This document shows positions 44,342 through 52,922 of a stretch of DNA of 64,000 nt, piece after piece (position 1 is the stretch's first letter; the number at the start of each line of letters is the position of its first letter). Made by a program: the position numbers and the translations under genes. The DNA lies in assembly GCA_930367215.1 (NCBI GenBank), contig OV884059.1, positions 68,853,393 through 68,917,392 of the forward strand. The letters run 5' to 3'. The notes below the pieces were generated by a model. The model made no database searches, was not told where the DNA came from, and saw nothing but the letters and a program-made list of their open reading frames with translations. Source of the DNA: Pollenia angustigena. Lineage: Eukaryota; Arthropoda; Insecta; Diptera; Polleniidae.

Positions 44342-45433
44342 GCTGAAGGTCCACACCATGCGTTCATGCGTAGATGCGTATGATACTTTTTGTGCATTTT
44401 ATGCGTTTCTAAATTCAAGTTATGTACATGCAATGCGTTTTATGCGCCAAATTTTTTTTTTTTATAAGCTGTTGTGCTTATATGTTTAACAATTAAAAAC
44501 AATTTTGCAAGAAATTGAGAGTGTAATTGATATTTTAATAGAATTTATTTAATAGAATTTATAGGGGAGTAAGCTTTTATTATAAAAATATTCGTGATTT
44601 TTCATGGTATCAATATGTTTCCAATTCATGGCATTTGTTAAAAAAAATAATAAGCACAACAAAGATGACACTCAGAAGATAAAAGTAATCAATAAGTAGA
44701 ATTTTTTTTTTTTTTTTTTTTAATAATTTATTTTTATTATTGAATCTTTCTTATCGAAATTTACAATATGTATTCAAATCTTAATTCTACTTGTTGTTTA
44801 TTAGTTGTTACCTGTGTAACCACTAACTGCTGTATTCAAATTTTTAAGACTGTCTTCTAGTAAGGCTCAAAGTATCGGTTCTTTTTAGCCTCTGGTGACC
44901 TTCAAACTGAAGCAAACCCCGAGCGAGGTAGTTAGGGTGAACCATTAGTTTATCGATGTAGCTTATTGAATATTTTTTAATTTCCTCCTGGATAGTGGGG
45001 ACGTTGAGATCTCTGTGGATAATATCATTACGTATATAATATAATATAATATATAATATATAATAAGTAGAATGGCAAATTTTGTTCTTGTTAAATTTAT
45101 ACAATCTTTATAACGAAAGCTTTTTCTCTTATTAAAAACCTTTTTTAATGCAAAAACATAGTAAAAAGTAATCCACCACACAAACATATTTATCGATAAC
45201 ATTGAAAATAAAATATGTTTTGCCATCCATGGGCATCAAAAACAGCTGACTTTTTTTCACCACACATGCGACGGATACAAAAGTAGAAAGTAAACCTACT
45301 TTCATGCGTTGATGCGTCTATGCATTCTCTGCATTTTGTTGTGTAACTTGTCATATACAATTACATTGATTCAACTTTTTTGTCAAATGCATAAAAAGGA
45401 CAGACGCATAAACGCATGGTGTGGACCTTCAGC
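44342..45433. mobile_element. GCTGAAGGTCCACACCATGC-ended hairpin element
   Basis: Ends GCTGAAGGTCCACACCATGC and its exact inverse, TTAA on the left (44338-44341) and TTTA on the right (45434-45437). ATGCGT motifs recur in both arms. It contains the truncated LINE copy with its own duplication; without it the element is about 0.72 kb and non-coding. Confidence 0.85.
44703..45061 (-). mobile_element. 5'-truncated copy of the jockey-clade LINE
   Basis: Poly(A) as T-run at 44703-44722, then sequence apparently identical to 40155 back to about 39840 (C-terminal 65 residues of ORF2). It is flanked by AATAAGTAGAA (44691-44701 and 45062-45072). Between the truncation point (45038) and the duplication lie 23 bp of AT-only filler (45039-45061). 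Confidence 0.93.
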
Positions 45434-45480
45434 TTTACTTGCAACAATATCAAAGCTTAAACAAAACACCAACAATAAAC

Positions 45481-45692
45481 AGTGAGTTTATCCTTTCTTA
45501 CATTCCCCTACAATTGGTTGGCTTTTCTCCCACTCGAATTGTAGTTGTAAGTGGGTAAAAAGTGCAAAAAACTGAACTGGCAAATTGTTTTTTTTTTTTG
45601 TTTTTTTTCTTACGACGACAATTACAATTCGAGTCGGAAAGAACCCAACCAATTGTAGGGGGATGTAAGAAAAGATAAACTCACTGTTTATT
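45481..45692. repeat. Inverted repeat with CAGTGAGTTTATC ends
   Basis: CAGTGAGTTTATCCTTTC, TACAATTGGTTGG and GTCGAATTGTA-type blocks are mirrored across about 212 bp; flanks AATAAA/TTTATT extend the palindrome. A related unilateral copy is at 52540-52665 (AAGCAGTGAGTTTATATTTT). Confidence 0.8.
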
Positions 45693-45693
45693 G

Positions 45694-46630
45694 GCGTTGC
45701 GAAATATGGCCCCAGGAAATATGGCCCCAAGAAATATGGCCCCAAAAAAATAAATGAAAATTGACCACAAATTTGGGGCTATTTTTCATACTGCAATATG
45801 GCCAAATTTTTTTTAATGAAAAATTACCTCAAAAAATGAAAAAGAACCCTAAAAATAAAATGAAATATGACCCTAAATTTGGGGTTATTCTTCATTATTA
45901 AAAATCACCTCAAAATTTATAATGAATTTGAACCCCAAAAAAGAACACAAAGAAAGTTACATTAAACATTTTCGGTGGAGTTCATATGCCCGAAACTAAA
46001 AATCACAAATTTAGAATCCCGATTTCAAAATCCGGATAATTATACAGTTTTGGTTAAAAAAATCGTACGATTGATAGCATGGTTGGGCTTTCCTACATGC
46101 GCACGGATTTTTTTCTCTATGGTATAACGAACACTGGCTTCGCTCACTAGAGCTTCACTACATAGCCGGCCTTCGGCCGGACGCAAGGATTTTCTTTTCT
46201 ATGGTATAACGAACTCTGGCTTCGCTCAGTAAAGATTCTCTTAATAGCTGGCCTTCGGCCGGGCTCAAAGATTTTTTTCTCTATGGTATAACGAACACCG
46301 GCCTCGCTAACTAAAGCATCTCTGAATAACCGGCAAGGATTTTCTCCACTTTGGTATACGAATTCAGGTTTAGTGATAGTATACCCTAGAAACTTTTACA
46401 TAGAATTTTATAAAATTTGTGCAAAAATGTTTGGGGTGATTTTTCATTTCTTAAAATTTGCATTTTTTATTAGTAGACGAAAAATAGCCTCAAAGTAAAA
46501 ATTGTGATTTTATTTGGGACCATTTTTCATTCCTTGATACTGGGGTCATCTTTCATTCCACTTAAAATGCAAAAACGCCCTAACGAAAAAATGAAAAATA
46601 GCCCAAAAAAAAAACAACAAAATTGCGCCA
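45694..46630. mobile_element. Foldback-like element with ATGGCCCCAA repeats and 82-bp satellite core
   Basis: Begins GGCGTTGCGAAATATGGCCC and carries several GAAATATGGCCCCAA / TTTGGGGYTATTTTTCAT units on both sides. The centre (46110-46365) holds three and a half 82-bp units. The right end (GCGCC at 46625-46629) is tentative and no target duplication was found. The design parallels the element at 61328-62151. Confidence 0.6.
46110..46365 (+). repeat. 82-bp GC-rich satellite units (3.3 copies)
   Basis: GGTATAACGAAC recurs at 46121, 46203, 46285 and degenerate at 46353. Each unit has CTGGCTTCGCTCA and AGCCGGCCTTCGGCCGG, a 6-bp-stem hairpin with a TTC loop. The same unit occurs at 61577-61915. 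Confidence 0.93.
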
Positions 46631-46839
46631 AAATTGCGTGTTGTTGTGTCTCATGTAAAAGCTATAAAGTTGATTAACAATTTTTGGCTACAAATGTAAT
46701 TCAATAACGTGCATTGCTAAATTTGGCAATGCAATACAAATTTTTGCCGCAATTTTAGCTTTTAGTGTCATCGCTAAAAATTTTAAATTTGGCTTTCTTT
46801 AAGGAATTTTTGGCGATCGAGATGTAGCTTTAGCTAAGC

Positions 46840-46965
46840 GAATTACAGAATACGGCAGCTGATGAGCTGGCCTAAGCAACCAGTGAAATGGGCATGGAAG
46901 CTAGCTTTCCCTCAACAATAAATTTCAGTGTATTTATCAAATATGAAATATTGGGAATTTAGCAC
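46840..46965 (-). repeat. Dispersed repeat fragment (GTGCTAAATTCCC group)
   Basis: On the minus strand it matches 52380-52475: GTGCTAAATTCCCA, TTTATTGTTGAGGG, CACTGGTTGCTTAGGCCAG. The homology continues at 44237 (CCAGCTCATCAGGAAACC), so pieces of the same repeat bound the DNA inserted into the RTE-like LINE. Confidence 0.6.
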
Positions 46966-47185
46966 GTCATACAGAAATCTTATTAATAATAAATTTTGTA
47001 TTCCCGAAAATAACTTTGAAAATATATTGATTTTTGTTTCCAGGCTGTATTTGTTTGAGCGCCACACTTTGGATAAGATGGAAAAATGAGCCTCTGGCGT
47101 TATTTATATGTGTATTCACATCTAAGACGGCGCCGTCACCCTCATCAATCATGGCATCGAGGTACAGGAATACTTGAAACATTTA

Positions 47186-48001
47186 AATTTCTCTGGGTTT
47201 AAAAAAATGCAGTCGAAAACCAAACCTGTCGAACAAAAAACAAAAATTTCTGTATAACTTTTCGCTTTTTGAGTTGGTTTTACAGCAACTGTTTACATTT
47301 AATGAATCAGTAGTAAAACCAAGGGTTTTTTGGCCTGTGTCAAAAAAAGAAGTGGAAGAAATGGCAGCTTTTCTAGTTCGACTGCAGCTTTTTAAAACCT
47401 GTTTATCTACCTTTGTGGACGTGTAATCCAACTTTTTTATTTTGCCTTATGAACGAGATCATTTGCGTTTCTTTGCGTCACGGTGCCCTGGAGAAGATTT
47501 AAATAAATATGATCTACTCCAATTTTTAAGCTGATTCTGTTTTAGACGATGAAAGAACAAGAATGAGTTAAAAAGGAAAAAAAGTACTAGACGCTTTTTC
47601 TTGGCGGGCAAAAAAATGTATTTAATCCTTTATTTTTTTTTTTTCAAATTCATTTAAAATATATAAATTTTCTTCATATATAAAAAATAATAACATATTG
47701 ATCTATGCTGAGATTACAAACAAAAATTGATGCAGAAAATATTCGTGGAACATTTTAACCCACTAAAGTGCGGTTTGAGTAAACTTTTGTGTGGAAGTTA
47801 AAAAAGGACGAAAATTACCCCTTAAAATGAGTGTTAGAGGGTTATAATATTTTAAAAAAAGAATTGCCATACAATTCTACTGAAGTCATCTGACATAGTT
47901 TTAAGCTCAGAAGTACATTAAGTATACATTTTTTTGAGTTATACCAAACGCCTTTTCAAAAAATTCATAAACTTTCGGGGCCGATATTTCGGGAACCCGA
48001 G
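47186..48001. other. Non-coding or unassigned stretch
   Basis: An open minus-strand frame (47431-47183) shows no motif I recognise. Otherwise AT-rich. Confidence 0.35.
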
Positions 48002-48539
48002 CTAACTTTTCAAAACCCTTTGGCAGATTTGCTCTACCAACTCAATAAAAAATGGAGCTTCCAACGAAGCAGGTTTGTAAGGGAGAAACATAAACGTTTC
48101 GCTTACCATTGCGCCTACGGCAGACATGAATTTTATATGGCGAGTTCCCACTTCGAAGCAAAACATTTTTGACACATAAAGCGCATTATTCAGCGCATAT
48201 ACAAATTGTTGGATGTAACGATAAACCTTACACACTGAATGTTTTGATACAGTTATTTTTAAGTATTCTCCCTTACAAACCTGCTTCGTAGTATGGGAAT
48301 CCCGTAGCACTTGAAATGTTATTTTTTTTTATAACAGTTGTTGAGAATTTCTTAACTTACTTTACTGCATTTCTGTATGTCTTATAGCGTAGCAATAGGA
48401 TGCCCTGTTCTCCTTGCCAGTCTTTGGTTTGCATCGAGTATTTGATTTCCTCGATGCCACCCATATCTAGGAGGCTTTCTCCAATCCACCATCTGTAAAG
48501 GCGTCCGATTGAGGAACTAGAAAACCCCTTTTGAAACAT
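48002..48539 (-). other. Two unassigned minus-strand open frames with splice-like signals
   Basis: The frame 48539-48357 (60 residues, ending KTYRNAVK) is followed by GTAAGT and, 51 nt later, by TTTCAAG before the next frame (48310-48002, 102 residues, containing ARHIKFMSAVGAM-like text with GTRHIKF). This looks like an exon-intron-exon arrangement. A 24-bp inverted repeat (48063-48086 and 48264-48288: ACGAAGCAGGTTTGTAAGGG and its complement) lies inside the second frame. I do not recognise the protein; it may be a decayed transposon or host gene fragment. Confidence 0.25.
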
Positions 48540-50472
48540 AATATTTGAGTTGATCCTAGCATTTGGCTGGTTGTCTCTGTGTCCTTGTCAACAAAGTCAT
48601 TTTGAGGAAAAGTTGATGAAACTTGGTATATAAGTTTCTATTGTAATCTTTAGCTTAAATTCTTAAATTCTGTAGAAACATAAAATTATTGAACACACCA
48701 GTAGTGTGAATGTTGGAATCGAGATAAAATTTGACACAGATGACTTTAACAATCGAAAATATGGTAACCGAAAGCCTTGAAACACAGAATTCATACTCTT
48801 CTTCTTATATATACCCAATTGCAAAATTTACTTCGGAAGTGTCGTACCAATATTAGTCTTTTAATTAAATTAAGCACAAATTTTGTAATGCCAGGTCCAT
48901 ATTTTCTTGAAGGTTCACTCACGCAATTTTCATTTATTTTTATAAATTTAAATATTGCGTTGAAATTTTTTACAAACTACTCTAAAGGTACCCATAGACC
49001 ACACAACATTATCAAGTTCTTTATTGCTATAATTTTATAATTAATTATCGCTTTCAAGTGCCCGATTGTTTACCTACCTGCAAAGACTTGGGACTTTACA
49101 TATTCCCAAAGAAAATAATGGAATCTTTTTATTTTTATAACAAATTAACCAAAAATTGCCAATAATTGATCAATAATTGATATGAACGTTTGCAGGTTTG
49201 ATAATAAAGATGAAGATATTAATGTCAAAGTAAATACATTTCAATAAGATTTTCCTTTTCGTAACTTCCGAGGGGTTGAATAGCTTAATTAAGTCACATT
49301 TGCACGTTTATTTAAATGGCTTCACAAATGATGTCACATTCAAATTAAATTTTTTGTCAAAGTTCGGTTCCTTTTTAAATGACTTTAAATGATGTTGGTT
49401 TTAACACACACACACACATATATGTACTTAATCATACACACACATAGACAAAACCATACTGAGTATGTGTGGCTTAATACTTAACAGATTTAAAATAATG
49501 ACTTTTCGACTTAATTGGATTTTAGTAATGTTGTTATCCTTTTTCTTTGTCCTCTTCTCGTTTATCTCGTTTAAATGTTATTTTATGTTCAACTTTACCA
49601 ATTCTCAATTGTTTTTATAACACATTTTTTAAATCGGAAAACCCATTTCTTTAACAATAAAAAAAGAGAACAATTTTTTTAGGTTTCGCTGCTGGTTCGT
49701 TGTGCTCAATTTCGAGAAAATTGTTGATGGTGCTTTTCTATAGATTTGCCACGTTTTAAAATGTGGTATAAATGCAATATCCGTTTTACTTGCAACATCA
49801 TATGGATGATGAACATAAAAATGAATCCTCTAGTAAGACAAGAAAAAATTATTCTCATTTACTCATATTTCGCTTCATTTTTTACGAATTTTGTTTCGTT
49901 TTTTTTTCTTTTGCTTCTTGTGCTAAATACTGAGCTTTGCTTCTGTGGCTGTTAAGAAGTCACATGTTAACCACAGAACTACGTGACTACAATTGAAACA
50001 AAAAATTGCTTAAAAAAAGAAAATAATGTTTCATATCTTTGGCTGTTTTAATAGGGAAAACATGCTTGCACTTAGAGAAATAAAATTAATGATAGGTAAA
50101 GAAGAGTTCAGATTAAAATTCGGAATTTGCCTTAGAATATTTAAAGGTTTAGTTTATTTTAAGGATATAGAAAACGACTCCTTTGGGCCAATGGAAGTAG
50201 CCAACATTAGGTCATAATTCCAGGATGTGTTTTGTAACACGTAAAATATTTTATTCGCACAGGTATCGTTCCAGAAGAACATGAATTTGTAAGTCAGTTC
50301 ACGAATTCTTGTTATGCAACAGAGGCAGAGACCCATATATATACTATATACATACAATTCTTGAAGAGTGTAAGTTATGTGTGACCCATGGGCAGTAATC
50401 GACCCGGCAAAAAATAATTATGTTATGAAGTTATGATTCATATAGAAGCTCTTTGGGCCGAATTATCTAGAT
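48540..50472. other. Non-coding stretch with CA microsatellite
   Basis: A (CA)n/(AC)n tract lies near 49408-49445. No gene motif found in the short open frames. Confidence 0.5.
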
Positions 50473-50701
50473 ATCCACCCCTATCGTTAAAAATGTTTCC
50501 CTCGTTATTTTTCCCCTTTTCACATATTTGCGATCATGAACAACTCCCATGAAAAAATGTAATTCAAGGGAGAATAATAACGTGAAAAAATGTTCACGGG
50601 AAAAAATTCCCCTTGTCGTGAAAAATTTTTTCCCTCGTAATTTGTTCACATTTCCCTTAGATTTTCTCACTTTATTTTTGCTAGGGAACAGAACATGTAT
50701 G

Positions 50702-51810
50702 CACGCAGAGAAAAAATATGGTTGGGCATGGTTACGGCAACAACACTATGTTTAATGTAACAATACATTTTTGTCGTACACAAATAATTGTTATTTTTAT
50801 TTAATATCAACAATATTATAGTTACTGTAAACATATCAATGTTTATCGCAATTTTGAATTTGAGTATTGTTGACCGAAAAATAATTATTTTTCTAACAAC
50901 TAAATTATGATAACTTTCTAAACATATTATATTTCTCACAACCATATCATGATATTTAATAGCCATAACATGATAACTTTCTATACATTTATCATATTAT
51001 GTTAAAGATGCAATCAAACTATGTTTACTCTAATCATATTATGTTAGCGCCATTTGTAAAATAATTTTGAAGCAGTTGTGTCGTTTTTTTTATTTGTGAG
51101 CGGTTAAACAATTAAAAGATAAAATTCCATAAAAAAAATAAGTTTAAAGAAATTAAAAAATTAAAATATTAGCGGAGTTCATTCAAGTATTAGTGATGTA
51201 ATAGTGCAAATGCAAAATATCATAGTTTTTTTGTAAAATCCAACAACAAAACTCACAGAGATTTCGTTATATTTTATAAAAGTGCTACGATATTTCATCA
51301 ACATCTTAAAATCGAAAGAATGGACACACGCGGTTGCCCATGAAAACCACAGATTTTCATTTGCTCTTTTGCAAGCCTTTTATTGATTTTATTTGATTAA
51401 CATTAAGAAAAATTGTAAAAAGCCACAAAATAAAAAATCGATGCAAAAATATTTTAATTTATTTTGTATTTTTATGACAGCTATGAAAGGTGCTGTATCA
51501 TAATATGATTGCTTCTAAATTTATTATGATTAACATGATGATAATATGATTATTTCTTAGCTTATTATGATTAACATGACAATAATATGTTTAATTTCTT
51601 AGCTTATTATGATTAACATGACAACAATTTGATTACTTCTTAACTTAGTATGATTAACAGAATAATAATATGATTAAGGGAAAAATATTATGATGTAATA
51701 GTACGAGTATATTTAGTCATAATATGATTCAATAATAATCTTAATATGGTGACTACAATCATAATTCTTATCATAATATGTTGGTCTTAGAATATGTTTA
51801 CCACAACCTA
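50702..51810. mobile_element. CACGCAGAGAAAA MITE, right end unresolved
   Basis: CACGCAGAGAAAAAATATGG matches the left end of the element at 3851. Internal ATAATATGATTA motifs are typical of the group. No inverse end was found. Confidence 0.55.
51501..51680. repeat. 41-bp tandem array, about 4 units
   Basis: TTATTATGATTAACATGA with ATAATATGATTA recurs with starts near 51501, 51542, 51582, 51623 and 51664. Confidence 0.85.
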
Positions 51811-52315
51811 TAAATCGAATATTAAGGGTTAATAATGTTAAAAAGGCACAAACCGATATATTGCTCAACAAAATGCAAAGCAACAGGTCGATTGACTTGG
51901 TGGCAGAATTTTGGAAAACATTTTACTACATTAAACTTAAAAAGTACAAAAAACTAACGTTGTAATCAAACTATCCCTCCAATACTAAATATTTTACTTT
52001 ATTGTTTTAACTTTTCTTTAAAATATATACTTGTATAGTTTTGAACAAAAATTTCATTGATTTTTAATTTTTTTAATCTTTCTTCTTTTTTTTACATTCA
52101 CTGAAACTGATAGCATGAAAAATTTTTCACATGAGATTCACGATTGCTTTTATTCCTTCGAGGGGAATGAAAATTTCATGGGAACAAAAATTCCACTTGT
52201 TATTCACGATAGGGGTGATCATCTTCTATATGATATTTGTTCGTCTTAAAGATATTTTAGAAAACGGGGTTTTTTCGGACCTACCAGTACAAAATTTGCA
52301 ATGATATTGTAGCAA

Positions 52316-52825
52316 TTATAAAAGTTATCAAATTTTTTCTTGGGATTAAAAAATTAATTATCAAGGTTTCGTTATAATGTGCTAAATTCCCATTTCATAC
52401 TATTGACAAACTGAAGTTTATTGTTAATGGGATAAGCTATTCCTATGCTCATTTCACTGGTTGCTTAGGTCAGATCGTCAGGAAACTTCATCCAAAGATT
52501 TTAGAAAAACTAAAGATATTATACAAATAAAACTGTTTTACTTTTAACAATATCAAAGCTTAAACAAAAACAACAACAATAAGCAGTGAGTTTATATTTT
52601 CTTACAATCCCGACAACAATTGTTTGATTTTTTGTCAACTCTAAATGTAGTTGTAAGTGGGTACAGAAAAAACAAAAATAAAACAAATTTCTTTATTTTA
52701 TTTTGCCAGTCCAATTTTATTTACACTGCCACATGCATATTAGTTATAAAAGTTTTTCTTGGGATTCAAAAATCAATTATCAAGATTTCGTTATAATGTG
52801 CTTAATTCCCATTTCATACTATTGA
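52316..52825. repeat. 80-bp direct repeats around a dispersed repeat
   Basis: 52316-52406 and 52744-52825 share CTTGGGATT, AATTATCAAG, TTTCGTTATAATGTGCT and AATTCCCATTTCATACTATT. The 337 bp between are the repeat also seen at 44237-44320, 45441-45540 and 46840-46965. Confidence 0.75.
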
Positions 52826-52922
52826 AAGTTGTCGTTGCTTAATTTGATATCAATATCGGTTTTATAAGGAAGTCTTTTAAAGTGCTTAAAACTAGTTTCA
52901 GCATAGGTATTTGCATTGGGGC

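Larger units (their letters stand above)
43925..47185 (-). pseudogene. RTE-like LINE C-terminal remnant split by 2.7 kb
   Basis: At 47185-46970 (minus) the frame gives FQVFLYLDAMIDEGDGAVLD, DVNTHINNARGSFFHL and YIFKVIFGNTKF, comparable to the FxYLGS..D and IxKAR..F blocks after the RT of RTE-type LINEs. The next conserved block, FWPRKISNEGLLTRTGMKP and KRKFDWIEHTRIVVENSKD, lies at about 44240-44020 on the same strand; it is the classic RTE tail (WP..ISN..L..RTG...RKW.WIGH). The 2.7 kb between consists of other repeats, so one LINE copy was split by later insertions. The intervening features are listed separately. Frames are broken in both halves. Confidence 0.6.
50476..52217. mobile_element. 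CACCCCTATCGT-ended TIR element, 3-bp duplication
   Basis: CACCCCTATCGT (50476-50487) and ACGATAGGGGTG (52206-52217), with ATC on both sides (50473-50475, 52218-52220). Subterminal CATGGGA / TCCCATG and GAAAATTTT motifs occur at both ends. Non-coding; contains a CACGCAGAGAAAA MITE end at 50702. Confidence 0.75.

Noticed and set aside
44844..45226. Independent minus-strand genes
   Set aside because: The first is the C-terminus of the truncated LINE copy reading out into AT filler; the second is a frame shadow of it.
52316..52825. LTR retrotransposon
   Set aside because: The direct repeats are only about 80 bp and there is no primer-binding site, polypurine tract or coding; kept only as a finding.
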